Source: Nocardia acididurans (lineage in GTDB: Bacteria; Actinomycetota; Actinomycetes; Mycobacteriales; Mycobacteriaceae). Taken from it: DNA of 64,000 nt. The stretch is from the NCBI RefSeq assembly GCF_016741815.1, contig NZ_JAERRJ010000002.1, positions 310,001 through 374,000 of the forward strand, written 5' to 3'. The position numbers were made by a program, and so were the translations under genes. Positions 53,731-62,636 of the stretch are shown in pieces (the first letter of the stretch is position 1; the number at the start of each line of letters is the position of its first letter). The notes below the pieces were generated by a model. It made no database searches. It was not told where the DNA came from and worked only from the letters and a program-made list of their open reading frames with translations.

Positions 53731-54852
53731 TCAGGCAGCGGGTTCCTGCTGGGTGGTGCAGTGGATGCCACCGCCGCCCGCGGCGACGGCGTCGATATCG
53801 ATCTGCACCACTTCGCGATCCGGGAACAGCCGCTCGAGCGTCTCGCGGGTGGCCGGATCGGTATCGGGGTCCCCGAACTCGGGGGCGATGACCGCGCCGT
53901 TGCACACGTAGAAGTTGATGTACCCGGCGGCGAAGTCGTCGGCAGCGAACTTCTCGCGCACGGTCGACGGGCCTTCGAGCACCTCCACCTGCAGCGGGCG
54001 GCCGTGCACATCGGTGGCCGAATGCAGGATGTCGAGATGTGTGCGGGTGACGTCGTAGTCGTAGGAGTCGGGATCGTTGTCGAGCCCGGCCACGACCACA
54101 CCGGGACGGGCGAACCGGGCGTAGAAGTCGGTGTGCCCGTCGGTGATGTCTTCGCCCGCGATGCCGGGCAGCCAGATCACCTTCTCGATGCCCAGCAGGT
54201 AGGCGAGTTCTTCTTCGACATCGCGCTTCTTCCAGCCCGGATTGCGGTTGTTGTTGAGCACGCAGCTCTCGGTGATGATCGCGGTGCCCTCACCGTCGAC
54301 CTCGATGCCGCCGCCCTCGAGGACGAGATCGGTTTCCAGCGTTTCGACTCCGGCGCGGCCGGTGACGAACCGGGCGACCCCGGCGTCACGCCGGTGCTCC
54401 TGCTTCCCACCCCAGCCGTTGAAGTTGAAATCCACTCCGGCCCTCGTGTTTCCGCTGCCGACGAAAACCGGTCCGGTATCGCGGATCCACAGATCGTCGA
54501 TCTCGGCGGGGATCAGCTCGACATTCGATCCGCCCATGAGACTCTGGGCCAGGCCCATCTCGCCGGGCCGCACCAGCATGGACACCGGTTCGAACCGGCC
54601 GATGGTGGTGGCGATGGTGGCGAGGTTGCGCTGCACCTCGGGCAGCAGCTCCGCACCCCAGATCCGCTCGGTCGCGCCGAACGCCATCCACGTGCGCGCA
54701 TGGAGCTGCCCCTCCTCGGGCATCATCCACTCTCTCCCGTCGTCGTGTCCGCCGGTGCCGACCGTGGCCGGTTGAGACTTGTCGTCGCAACCTGCCAGCA
54801 GCAGGCCGCCGATGGCGGCCAGGCTCGTGTGTACGAACGTGCGCCGTCGCAT
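53731..54852 (-). CDS. Exported agmatine deiminase-like lipoprotein (PAD family)
   Basis: The 373-residue protein begins MRRRTFVHTSLAAIGGLLLAGC: a twin-arginine-like motif and a lipobox with lipidation at C22. The mature part is a peptidyl-arginine-deiminase-family fold with LWIRDTGPVFV, EGGGIEVDGEGT, PGIAGEDITDGHTDFYARF and the catalytic C365 in GGGGIHCTT. The family converts agmatine to N-carbamoylputrescine and ammonia, normally in the cytosol. An exported lipoprotein form is unusual. A perfect 18-bp palindrome lies in the promoter region shared with the divergent methyltransferase. Confidence 0.9.
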   Translation of the reverse strand: MRRRTFVHTSLAAIGGLLLAGCDDKSQPATVGTGGHDDGREWMMPEEGQLHARTWMAFGATERIWGAELLPEVQRNLATIATTIGRFEPVSMLVRPGEMGLAQSLMGGSNVELIPAEIDDLWIRDTGPVFVGSGNTRAGVDFNFNGWGGKQEHRRDAGVARFVTGRAGVETLETDLVLEGGGIEVDGEGTAIITESCVLNNNRNPGWKKRDVEEELAYLLGIEKVIWLPGIAGEDITDGHTDFYARFARPGVVVAGLDNDPDSYDYDVTRTHLDILHSATDVHGRPLQVEVLEGPSTVREKFAADDFAAGYINFYVCNGAVIAPEFGDPDTDPATRETLERLFPDREVVQIDIDAVAAGGGGIHCTTQQEPAA

Positions 54853-54928
54853 TACTTCTCTCCCTCAGTCGTACCCGGTCTCACCCCGATGGGTCGAGCG
54901 ACCGGCTGGCAACAGCGACTGTAGTCGC

Positions 54929-54946
54929 TGACTGAATTTTCAGTCA
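54929..54946. promoter_or_regulatory. 18-bp perfect palindrome, candidate TetR-type operator
   Basis: tgactgaattttcagtca is fully symmetric and stands between the divergent agmatine deiminase and methyltransferase genes. The size and TGA-TCA ends fit TetR-family operators. No regulator gene is adjacent; the binding protein must be encoded elsewhere. Confidence 0.6.
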
Positions 54947-55025
54947 AGGATCTACGGGCATGGGTGACCCACAGCACGCCGACCGCGATACCGGCGCCAA
55001 GGCAGGTGACGGGCACAATGTCGCG

Positions 55026-55850
55026 GTGAGTTCTTCCGATACCGCCACCCTGGTCACCCGGCTGCGCGCGGCCGGCTGCGTCTTCGCGGAAGAGGAAGCC
55101 GAACTGCTGCAGACCGCCACGGCCGATCCCGAGCAGCTGGAATTTCTTGTCGCCCAGCGTATTTCCGGTTTCCCCCTGGAACATCTGCTGGGCTGGGCCG
55201 AATTTCGCGGTATCCGGGTCGCGGTGGCGCCGGGGGTGTTCGTACCCCGGCAGCGGACGAGCTTTCTCGTCGAGCAGGCGATCGGCCTCGGCCGCAGGCT
55301 GATTCACCGGCAGGACCGGCCGCTGGTCGTGCTGGACATGTGCTGCGGCTGCGGGGCGCTGGGCCTGACGCTGGCGCGCGAGCTCGGCGCGGCGGGAATC
55401 GCGGTGCGGCTCACCGCCTCCGATATCGAACCCGCCGCCGTCGACTGCGCGCGCCGCAATCTCGAACCGCTCGGCGCACAGGTGTTCGCGGGCGACCTCT
55501 TCGACCCGATCCCCGCCGAACTGCGTGGGCGAGTAGACATTCTGCTGGCGAACACCCCGTACGTGCCGTCGGGTGAGATCGCGCACATGCCGCCCGAGGC
55601 CCGCGACCACGAACCGCGCAGCGCCCTGGATGGCGGCGCGGACGGGCTCGACGTTCTCCGCCGCATTGCCGCCGTGGCCACCGGGTGGCTCGCGCCGGGC
55701 GGCCACCTCCTGGTGGAGGAGAGCGAGGAGCAGGCACCAGCGGCGATGCGGATCATGCGGGGCCACGGCCTGCTCCCCCGCGTCGCCGAGGACGAGGAGC
55801 TGGGAGCCACCGTGGTTGTCGGCACCCGGCCCGGTAGCGTGGATCGGTGA
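55026..55850 (+). CDS. PrmC/HemK-like N5-glutamine methyltransferase
   Basis: The 274-residue protein has a helical N-terminal substrate domain (RISGFPLEHLLGWAEFRGI) and a Rossmann methyltransferase with LDMCCGCGALGLTLA, the acidic LTASDIEPAAVDCARRNL, and NTPYVPSGEIAHMP in place of the usual NPPY. That Pro-to-Thr change keeps the Asn and Tyr. The target may be a glutamine in a release factor or another protein. ATG 54960 with AAGGA upstream is a longer start, 22 codons earlier. The stop overlaps the HAD gene start by 4 bp. Confidence 0.85.
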   Translation: MSSSDTATLVTRLRAAGCVFAEEEAELLQTATADPEQLEFLVAQRISGFPLEHLLGWAEFRGIRVAVAPGVFVPRQRTSFLVEQAIGLGRRLIHRQDRPLVVLDMCCGCGALGLTLARELGAAGIAVRLTASDIEPAAVDCARRNLEPLGAQVFAGDLFDPIPAELRGRVDILLANTPYVPSGEIAHMPPEARDHEPRSALDGGADGLDVLRRIAAVATGWLAPGGHLLVEESEEQAPAAMRIMRGHGLLPRVAEDEELGATVVVGTRPGSVDR

Positions 55851-56545
55851 CGATTCGCGGCATTCTCTTCGATATCGACGACACCCTGATCGACTACGCG
55901 GCCTCGGCACGCACGGCGGTGGTCGGCCACCTGGCCGCACAGGAGTTGCTCGATCGGTTCGAGTCACCGGAGACGGCGGCCGCGCTGTGGCTCGCACTCG
56001 AGGAGGAGCTGTACCCGCGCTACCTGGCGGGCGAGCTGACCTTCCGGGGCCAGCAATTGCTGCGGACCGAGCGTTTCCTCGCCCATATCGGCGTCACCGG
56101 CAGCGATACCGCCGGCTGGTTCGACGGCTACGCCACCCTGCGCGACACCACCTGGCGGGCCTTCGCCGATGTCGCACCGGCACTCGGCAAGTTCAGCGGA
56201 ACCGTCGCGCTGGGCGTGGTGTCGAACTCGTCACTGGCCTACCAGACCGGCAAACTGCGAGCCGTGGGCCTGCTCGACCATTTCGGAGAGGCCATCCTGT
56301 GCTCCTCGGAATACGGTGCGGCCAAACCGGATCCGAGTATCTTCCACGCGGGGTGCGCACTGCTCGGCCTGCCGCCCGAACAGGTCGCCTATGTCGGCGA
56401 CCGCTACGACGTGGACGGCCTCGGCGCGAGAGATGCCGGGCTGCGGGCACATTGGCTGGATCGTTCGAAGAGCGGGAGCGTCGCCGAGGCCGGTGTCACG
56501 GTGATCCACTCGCTGGAAGAGCTGATCATCGCGGCCGAGAAGTAG
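55847..56545 (+). CDS. HAD superfamily hydrolase
   Basis: The 232-residue protein has motif I FDIDDTLIDY, motif II VVSNSS, motif III lysine in AAKPDPSIF and motif IV YVGDRYDVDGLGARDAG. The insertion after motif I is a helical cap. The GTG start at 55847 overlaps the methyltransferase stop, so the two are cotranslated. The substrate is unknown. Confidence 0.9.
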   Translation: MTIRGILFDIDDTLIDYAASARTAVVGHLAAQELLDRFESPETAAALWLALEEELYPRYLAGELTFRGQQLLRTERFLAHIGVTGSDTAGWFDGYATLRDTTWRAFADVAPALGKFSGTVALGVVSNSSLAYQTGKLRAVGLLDHFGEAILCSSEYGAAKPDPSIFHAGCALLGLPPEQVAYVGDRYDVDGLGARDAGLRAHWLDRSKSGSVAEAGVTVIHSLEELIIAAEK

Positions 56546-56558
56546 CGGAAACGAAAAA

Positions 56559-56583
56559 GGAAAGTACGCGTCGCGTCCTTTCC
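56559..56583 (+). terminator. Hairpin after the HAD gene
   Basis: ggaaag and ctttcc with an inner acgc/gcgt stem, one T-C mismatch and a gtc loop. It stands 14 bp after the stop codon and before the RAE. Confidence 0.5.
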
Positions 56584-56607
56584 TATATCCAATCTATACC
56601 CGACCCG

Positions 56608-56626
56608 GGGGCTTGCGGCAAGGCCC
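56608..56626 (+). promoter_or_regulatory. Rifamycin-associated element (RAE)
   Basis: ggggcttgcggcaaggccc matches, as I remember it, the 19-bp RAE found before rifamycin-inactivating and helD/helR genes in actinomycetes. It is 58 bp before the start of the HelD-like gene, and TATACC at 56595-56600 could be the -10 element just ahead of it. Flanking acccggg/cccgggt extend the symmetry. Confidence 0.8.
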
Positions 56627-56683
56627 GGGTCATGGCGCACAATCGTCCGCCGAGGCCAGAACCTGCGGAAATGGGAGGGACAC

Positions 56684-58870
56684 GTGCCGACTGACGGGTA
56701 CGAGAACGAACTGCGGTCCGAGCAGGACTATGTGGCCGGACTGTACGCGCGCCTCGACGCCGAGCGCGCGCGAGTGCGGGGACATTACAACGCGGCACTG
56801 CGGGACAAGGGCGTCACGCTGGTGGACCGCGATGTCGAAGTGCGCGCGCTCGGCCGCGAGGTCAAGCGCCTGGATGTGGCCGACAACGGGCTGTGCTTCG
56901 GCCGCCTGGACAGCGTGACCGGCGAGCACTCCTACATCGGGCGCATCGGCATCTTCGACGAGGCCAACGAATTCGACACCCTGCTGCTGGACTGGCGCGC
57001 ACCGGCCGCCCGGCCGTTCTACACGGCCACCGGCGCGAATTCCGAGAATATGGTGCGCCGTCGCCAATTCCATTCGCGCGGACGGAATCTGGTGGACTTC
57101 ACCGATGAGGTGTTCGGCCGCCCGGGCCAGGGCGAGCGCGGTGACGCGGCCCTGCTGGCGGCGGTGAACGCCCCGCGCGGCGAGGGTATGCGCGATATCG
57201 TCGCGACCATTCAGGCCGAGCAGGACGAGATCATCCGGCTCGAGCATCCGGGCGTGCTGGTGATCGAGGGCGGTCCGGGCACGGGGAAGACGGTGGTGGC
57301 GCTGCATCGCGTCGCCTACCTGCTCTACACCCAGCGCAAGCAGATGGAACGGCACGGCGTGCTGGTGGTCGGGCCGAATCCGGCGTTCCTCAACCACATC
57401 AGCCGGGTGCTGCCGTCGCTGGGCGAATCCAATGTGGTGTTCATGACCGCGGGTGAGTTCGTGCCGGGGTTGCGGGTCACCGCCGAGGACGAGCCGGAGG
57501 CCGCGCGGCTCAAGGGTTCGCTGGCCGTTCTCGAGGTGCTGGCGGCCGCGGTGGCGGATCGGCAGCGGCTGCCCGAGGAGCCGATCACCATCGAGCTCTC
57601 CGATGCCACGGTGCGCATCGACGCCGCCACCGCCGAGTGGGCGCGCGAGGAGGCGCGCAAGAGCGACCGCCCGCACAACGAGGCGCGCGCGACCTTCCTC
57701 GAGATCGTCACCTATGTGCTCACCGAGCGGGCCATCGCCCGGATCGGCAAGGGCTGGCTGACGCGCGACGACAAGGAAGCCTGGGAGCAGATGCGCGAGG
57801 ATCTGCTCACGGAGCTGGCCGAGAACGAGACGTTCACCGCGGCCATCGATCAGCTGTGGCCGATCCTGACCCCGGAAACGTTACTGGCGGAACTGTTCTC
57901 GTCGCACGATCGGTTGCGGGCGGCCGGTGCGAGCGAGGCGCTGTATCGCGCGGAGGGCTCCGCGTGGACGGTGTCGGATGTGCCGCTGCTGGACGAGCTG
58001 TTCGATCTGCTCGGCCCCGACAAGCGCGCCGATGATTCCGCCGAGCGGGAGGCCAAGGCCGAGGCCGCGTACGCGGCGGGCGTGCTGGATCTCATGGTCA
58101 GCCGTGAGGACCATATGGACGACGAGGATCACCTGTTCGCCACCGACCTGCTCTACGCCGAGGATCTGGCCGAGCGGTTCGTCGAACGCGATACCCGCGA
58201 CCTCGCCGAACGCGCTGCGGCGGACCGGGATTGGACCTACCGCCACATCGTGGTCGACGAGGCGCAGGAACTGTCGGCGATGGACTGGCGGGTGCTCATG
58301 CGCCGCTGCCCGAGCAAATCGTTCACGGTGGTGGGCGATCTCGCGCAGCGCCGCTCGGCCGCCGGGGCCACGGCGTGGGGCGATATGTTCGACCGGTATG
58401 TGCCGGGCCGCTGGGTCTACCGGTCGCTGACGGTGAACTACCGCACCCCGGCCGAGATCATGGCGGTCGCCGCGGCGGTGCTCGCCGAGTTCGCGCCGGA
58501 GGTGCGGGCTCCGGAGTCGGTGCGCGCCTGCGGGGTCCAGCCGTGGACCGAGGAGCTCACCTCGGCCGAAATACCCTCGGCCATAGCGGAATTCGTGCGG
58601 GAGGAGGCGGGCCGCGAGGGCACCAGCATCGTGATCGGCCCGCCCGGGATGCCGGGCACGGTGCCCGCGTCCGCGACCAAGGGCCTCGAATTCGACGCCG
58701 TGCTGGTGGTGGATCCGGAACGCATCCTGGCCGACGGCCCGCGCGGCGCGGCCGAACTGTATGTCGCCCTGACCCGCGCCACGCAGCGTCTCGGCGTCCT
58801 GCACGAGGGCCCGCTCCCGCAGGCCCTGGCCGGACTCACGCCTAGAACTGTCCCGCAAGAAATCCGGTGA
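56684..58870 (+). CDS. helR: HelD/HelR-type RNA polymerase-displacing helicase-like protein
   Basis: The 728-residue protein is of the actinobacterial class II HelD type. An N-terminal coiled coil (QDYVAGLYARLDAERARVRGHY) enters the polymerase secondary channel; LDWRAPAARPFY follows. UvrD/Rep-like ATPase motifs are Walker A GGPGTGKT (196-203), VVDEAQELSAMDW, VVGDLAQRRS, VNYRTPAEIM and the final YVALTRATQRLGVL. HelR members displace rifamycin from RNA polymerase and give resistance, and the RAE upstream favours HelR over housekeeping HelD. GTG 56684 follows GGGAGG. The 3' end overlaps the next gene by 29 bp. Confidence 0.88.
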   Translation: MPTDGYENELRSEQDYVAGLYARLDAERARVRGHYNAALRDKGVTLVDRDVEVRALGREVKRLDVADNGLCFGRLDSVTGEHSYIGRIGIFDEANEFDTLLLDWRAPAARPFYTATGANSENMVRRRQFHSRGRNLVDFTDEVFGRPGQGERGDAALLAAVNAPRGEGMRDIVATIQAEQDEIIRLEHPGVLVIEGGPGTGKTVVALHRVAYLLYTQRKQMERHGVLVVGPNPAFLNHISRVLPSLGESNVVFMTAGEFVPGLRVTAEDEPEAARLKGSLAVLEVLAAAVADRQRLPEEPITIELSDATVRIDAATAEWAREEARKSDRPHNEARATFLEIVTYVLTERAIARIGKGWLTRDDKEAWEQMREDLLTELAENETFTAAIDQLWPILTPETLLAELFSSHDRLRAAGASEALYRAEGSAWTVSDVPLLDELFDLLGPDKRADDSAEREAKAEAAYAAGVLDLMVSREDHMDDEDHLFATDLLYAEDLAERFVERDTRDLAERAAADRDWTYRHIVVDEAQELSAMDWRVLMRRCPSKSFTVVGDLAQRRSAAGATAWGDMFDRYVPGRWVYRSLTVNYRTPAEIMAVAAAVLAEFAPEVRAPESVRACGVQPWTEELTSAEIPSAIAEFVREEAGREGTSIVIGPPGMPGTVPASATKGLEFDAVLVVDPERILADGPRGAAELYVALTRATQRLGVLHEGPLPQALAGLTPRTVPQEIR

Positions 58871-59300
58871 ACAGCACCAGGAAGCCGCCGACCTCTCCCA
58901 CGATCAGCGCGACCATCGCGATGTGGGTGCCGCTCTTGCCGGTCTGATCGTGGAATTGGTTGGTGGTGTCCTGGCGCCAGCCGTGCACGATATAGGCCGC
59001 GATCGCGGCCACGAAGAAGATCAGCAGCACCGCGTCGGCGGCGAGGTTCACCGCCGACGGCCAGGCGCTGAGTTCGGTGAAGACCGCGAGCAGCAGGGTC
59101 GCGAAGGAGTACAGCAGCGTGGCCCGGTGCGCGATGTCGACGTAGATGTGCGCGGTGGCGTCGGGCGAGGTGCGGATCTGCTGGTACTTCCAGACGCCGA
59201 GGAGGAGGGCCAGGATGAACAGCAGCCCGGCCGCCGTCAACGTGATCCGGGTATCGATCCCCAATTCGATTGCGGCTGTGACCATTTCGGTCTCACCCAT
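58842..59300 (-). CDS. Four-helix membrane protein, unknown function
   Basis: The 152-residue protein has four hydrophobic segments: LTAAGLLFILALLLGVW, ATLLYSFATLLLAVF, AADAVLLIFFVAAIAAYIV and VALIVGEVGGFLVLFTGFL. A loop HGWRQDTTNQFHDQT faces one side. No family is recognised with confidence. The frame has an ATG at 59300, and a second ATG 5 codons later. It ends inside the helR coding region on the other strand. The SDR gene lies 36 bp upstream on the same strand. Confidence 0.75.
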   Translation of the reverse strand: MGETEMVTAAIELGIDTRITLTAAGLLFILALLLGVWKYQQIRTSPDATAHIYVDIAHRATLLYSFATLLLAVFTELSAWPSAVNLAADAVLLIFFVAAIAAYIVHGWRQDTTNQFHDQTGKSGTHIAMVALIVGEVGGFLVLFTGFLAGQF

Positions 59301-59336
59301 GATTCCTTCCTCCGCGCGGGCCCTTCGCTCGAATTG

Positions 59337-60161
59337 CTACTTGCGGCCGGTGAATTCGTCCATCGAGTGGTAGACGCCGACGGTGTTGAGGTAGAAGTCG
59401 CGCACCTTCAGGGGTAGGAGCCCGGAGATGGCGCGGTTCAGGCGCGAGGTCCAGGGCAGCACGACCAGCGGGGTGCCCTTCTTCATCTCGGCCCAGAAGG
59501 TGTCCACGACCGGCTCCTGCTCCAGGATGGGCGTGAACCAGAAACCCTTGGCGCCGTCGAACATTCCGGTGTTGATGTAGGTCGGGCACGCGGTGGTGAA
59601 GGCGACGTGGGTGTTGCCGGACTGCTCGAGTTCCAGGCGCACCGAATCCGACCAGCCCAGCGCTGCCCACTTGGACGCCGCGTACACGCTCATGCGCGGA
59701 TTGGACACCAGGCCCGCCGAGGAGGCGATGTTCAGCACCCGCGACTCCCGGCCGCCGGCCACCATCGCCGGGAGGAACTCCAGCGTGATGTACATGGGCG
59801 CAAGGGAATTGACGGCCATCGTCTTGTCGATGTCGGCCTTGTTCGCGGTTTCCCAGAAGTAGCCGTTACCGCGCACGATGCCCGCGTTGTTGACCAGGAT
59901 GTCGATATCGCCGACCTGATCGCGCACGGCGGCACCGGCTTCGGCGATGGCGTCGCGGTCGGACACGTCGACCACGTAGTGGTGGATCCGGCTGCCACCC
60001 TCGGCCGCCAGCTCCGCCGCGGTCTCCTTGAGGGCTTCCTCGTTGACATCCCACAGCACCACGTCGGCGGCGCGTTCGCGGACCGCGCGCTGGGCGAACG
60101 ATTTGCCCAGACCCATAGCGGCGCCCGTGACGAGGACCTTCTTGCCCGCTACCGTCTTCAT
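59337..60161 (-). CDS. Short-chain dehydrogenase/reductase
   Basis: The 274-residue SDR has the nucleotide motif VTGAAMGLG, NNAG, catalytic serine in ASSAGLVS and Y-x3-K in VYAASKWAALG. The C-terminal extension with LLPLKVRDFYLNTVGVYHSMDEF is like SDRs that act on hydrophobic substrates. It is 40 bp after the aldehyde dehydrogenase gene and likely in the same operon, so the two may oxidise an alcohol to an acid in turn. Confidence 0.9.
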   Translation of the reverse strand: MKTVAGKKVLVTGAAMGLGKSFAQRAVRERAADVVLWDVNEEALKETAAELAAEGGSRIHHYVVDVSDRDAIAEAGAAVRDQVGDIDILVNNAGIVRGNGYFWETANKADIDKTMAVNSLAPMYITLEFLPAMVAGGRESRVLNIASSAGLVSNPRMSVYAASKWAALGWSDSVRLELEQSGNTHVAFTTACPTYINTGMFDGAKGFWFTPILEQEPVVDTFWAEMKKGTPLVVLPWTSRLNRAISGLLPLKVRDFYLNTVGVYHSMDEFTGRK

Positions 60162-60201
60162 ACCCTCGTGTACCCCTGTCTCGCTCGAGTAAGGCAGCAG
60201 A

Positions 60202-61773
60202 TCACTTCTGCCGCAAGGTCTTCATGACACCCAGGTAGAGCGTCATCGTCTTGGCCCACAGCTGCTCGGACATGCCGGGCAGCGGCGCGATCGGGAGTAC
60301 CCGCTGCACCGCGATGGTCTGGGTGTCCACGTATTTCAGCAGACCTTCCGGTCCGTGGCGGCGACCCGTGCCGGAGATTCCCAATCCGCCCGACGGCGCG
60401 GCCACCGAACCCCAGGCGGCGATGAAACCCTCGTTCACGTTGACCGATCCGGCGTTCACGGCGGCGGCGACCTCGCGGGCGCGTTCGGTGTCGCGGCTCC
60501 ACACGCTGGCATTGAGACCGTAGGCGGTGTCGTTGGCCTGGGCGACGGCCTCGGCGTCGCTGCTCACGCGGTAGACCGAGACGACCGGGCCGAAGGTCTC
60601 CTCGCGGTAGACGGTCATGCCCTCGCGCACGCCCTCGAGGATGGTGGGCTCGTAGAAGTACGGGCCGAGGTCGGGGCGAGCCTTGCCGCCCGCGAGCACC
60701 TTCGCGCCCTTGGCCACGGCATCGTCGACATGGCTGCTGACGGTGGCGATCTGGCGCGGGAAGGTCAGCGACCCGATCTCGTAGTCGAAGTCAAGGGTCT
60801 TGCCGAGCGTGAGTTTCTTTGTGTGCTCGACGAATTCGCTCACGAACTGCTGATACACGGTGTCGTGCAAGTAGATTCGCTCGATGGACTCGCACAGCTG
60901 CCCGGCCGAGGCGAAGCAGGCGCGGACCGCGATCTTGGCGGCCGCGGAGACATCGGCGTCCTCGAGCACGAGCAGCGGGTTCTTGCCGCCCAATTCGAGC
61001 GAGTAGCCGATGAGCCGCTCCCCTGCCTGCTGCGCAATGGTGCGGCCGGTCGCCGAGGATCCGGTGTAGTCGACGTAGTCGGCGCGGGCGATGACCTCGG
61101 TGCCGACCACCGCGCCGCGGCCCAGCACGGCCTGCCACAGCCCCTTGGGCAGGCCCGCGCGCTCGGCCACGTCGATGGCCCACAGCAGGGTCAGCGCGGT
61201 CTGATTGTCCGGGCGGCCGATGACGGCATTACCGGCCAGCAGGGCGGGCAGGGCGTCCGAAGCGCCAAGGGCCAGTGGGTAATTCCACGGCGAGATGACC
61301 GCGACCACACCCTTGGGCCGGTTGCGCACCTCCACCTGGGTGAGCACCGGCATGACGCCGCGTGGCTTGCGGTGGGCCAGGATCTTCTTGCCCTCGGCCG
61401 CGTAGAAGCGGGTGTTCACCGCGACATCGGAGACCTCGTCGAAGGCGTGCACGCGCGACTTGCCGGTCTCGAGCTGAATGATGTCGAGGATGGCGTCCTG
61501 TTCGGCGAGCACCAGGTCGTGGATGCGGCGCAGCAGCGCGGCGCGCTCGCCCACGGGGACCTTCGCCCATGCCCGCTGCGCCGTGCGCGCGGTCTCGAAC
61601 GCCTTCTCCACATCGGCCACCGAGGACTGCGGCAGATCCGCGATCTTGGCTCCGGTGGCGGGCGCGAATACCTCGACCGAGGGCGCGCCGCCCGCGACGG
61701 CACGGCCGAGCAGCCGCTGTACCAGGTCGAACGGCAGTGCGTCGGCAGCGGCGAGCTGCGGGGCAGTCGTCAT
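60202..61773 (-). CDS. Aldehyde dehydrogenase, succinate-semialdehyde dehydrogenase-like
   Basis: The 523-residue NAD(P)-linked enzyme shows VISPWNYPLALG, GSSATGRTIAQQAGERL, catalytic Glu in LELGGKNPLLV near 257 and Cys in SAGQLCESIERI near 293, then YREETFGPVVSVY. It resembles GabD2-type enzymes, but the usual Lys before PDNQT is Arg here (IGRPDNQT), so cofactor preference is uncertain. The substrate may be another hydrophobic aldehyde given the SDR partner. It starts at ATG 61773, across a TetR-type operator from the divergent regulator. Confidence 0.9.
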   Translation of the reverse strand: MTTAPQLAAADALPFDLVQRLLGRAVAGGAPSVEVFAPATGAKIADLPQSSVADVEKAFETARTAQRAWAKVPVGERAALLRRIHDLVLAEQDAILDIIQLETGKSRVHAFDEVSDVAVNTRFYAAEGKKILAHRKPRGVMPVLTQVEVRNRPKGVVAVISPWNYPLALGASDALPALLAGNAVIGRPDNQTALTLLWAIDVAERAGLPKGLWQAVLGRGAVVGTEVIARADYVDYTGSSATGRTIAQQAGERLIGYSLELGGKNPLLVLEDADVSAAAKIAVRACFASAGQLCESIERIYLHDTVYQQFVSEFVEHTKKLTLGKTLDFDYEIGSLTFPRQIATVSSHVDDAVAKGAKVLAGGKARPDLGPYFYEPTILEGVREGMTVYREETFGPVVSVYRVSSDAEAVAQANDTAYGLNASVWSRDTERAREVAAAVNAGSVNVNEGFIAAWGSVAAPSGGLGISGTGRRHGPEGLLKYVDTQTIAVQRVLPIAPLPGMSEQLWAKTMTLYLGVMKTLRQK

Positions 61774-61822
61774 TGATGCGCCCTCTCCAAGCGTGGGCGG
61801 GCCGAGCGCCCGCTATTTCCTG

Positions 61823-61851
61823 AACACCAGTGTTACGTGAACACTGGTGTT
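61823..61851. promoter_or_regulatory. Double palindromic TetR operator
   Basis: aacaccagtgtt (61823-61834) and aacactggtgtt (61840-61851) are exact complements around a 5-base spacer, and each is itself an AACAC-N2-GTGTT palindrome. They lie in the 131-bp interval between the aldehyde dehydrogenase and tetR starts. Two TetR dimers could sit side by side and repress both directions. Confidence 0.75.
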
Positions 61852-61904
61852 AGATTAATAGACGTGACGCACCTCATGTCAAGCGCTACCGGGAGCACTG
61901 GGAA

Positions 61905-62603
61905 ATGACACAAGCACCCGCACCCGCCGCTGAGACACCTCCCCGCCGCGGCCGCCCGCCACAGACCGAGGAGCAGGCCGACCAGGTACGCGCCCGCATA
62001 GTCCTGGCGACGGCCGTGGTCTTCGCCGAACACGGTTCCCGCGGCCTGAGCGTCGCCCGCATCATCGAACAGGCCGGCCTGGCCCGCCCCACCTTCTACC
62101 GCTACTTCGCCAACGCCACCGAACCCCTGCACGCGGTCATGGCCACCTCCAACGAGGACCTGGTCAGCGGCATCCGCGACGCCCTGTCCGACACCACCGA
62201 ACCGGTCGAACTGGGCATCAACATGATCGAGGCCTACCTGTACTGGGCGCGCGGCCACGGCCCCATGCTGGCCCCCCTCTTCGCCGAACTCCACGACCCG
62301 ACCTCCCCCGTCTCCAGCTACCGCGAAGCCGCCCTCGAACAGATCCGTGGCCTGGTACACGTCAAATTCGCCGAGATCGGCCGCCCGGCCCCCACCGACC
62401 TCAACCTCGAAACCGCCCTCCAAATCTGCGAATTCGTCGTCTACCGCATCTCCGCGGGAGCCCCCGACACCGAACCCGACGCCACCACCCTCGCCAACGC
62501 CCGCGCCACCATGATCCGCGGCGTCCTGGCCATGCTCGGCCGCCGCGAAGACGTCGAATACGCCCTAGCCATCCCCGGCTTCTTCGACGCGCCGGAGCCC
62601 TGA
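61905..62603 (+). CDS. TetR-family repressor
   Basis: The 232-residue protein has the TetR helix-turn-helix: RARIVLATAVVFAEHGSRGLSVARIIEQAGLARPTFYRYF in pieces. The C-terminal ligand domain is helical and includes EQIRGLVHVKFAEI. The N-terminus (AAETPPRRGRPPQTEEQ) has an AT-hook-like GRPP. It likely represses the divergent aldehyde dehydrogenase/SDR operon through the double palindrome and responds to their substrate or a related lipid. The start is ATG 61905. Confidence 0.93.
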   Translation: MTQAPAPAAETPPRRGRPPQTEEQADQVRARIVLATAVVFAEHGSRGLSVARIIEQAGLARPTFYRYFANATEPLHAVMATSNEDLVSGIRDALSDTTEPVELGINMIEAYLYWARGHGPMLAPLFAELHDPTSPVSSYREAALEQIRGLVHVKFAEIGRPAPTDLNLETALQICEFVVYRISAGAPDTEPDATTLANARATMIRGVLAMLGRREDVEYALAIPGFFDAPEP

Positions 62604-62636
62604 ACCGCCCGGCAGCGCCCATGCGATCATGAGCCG

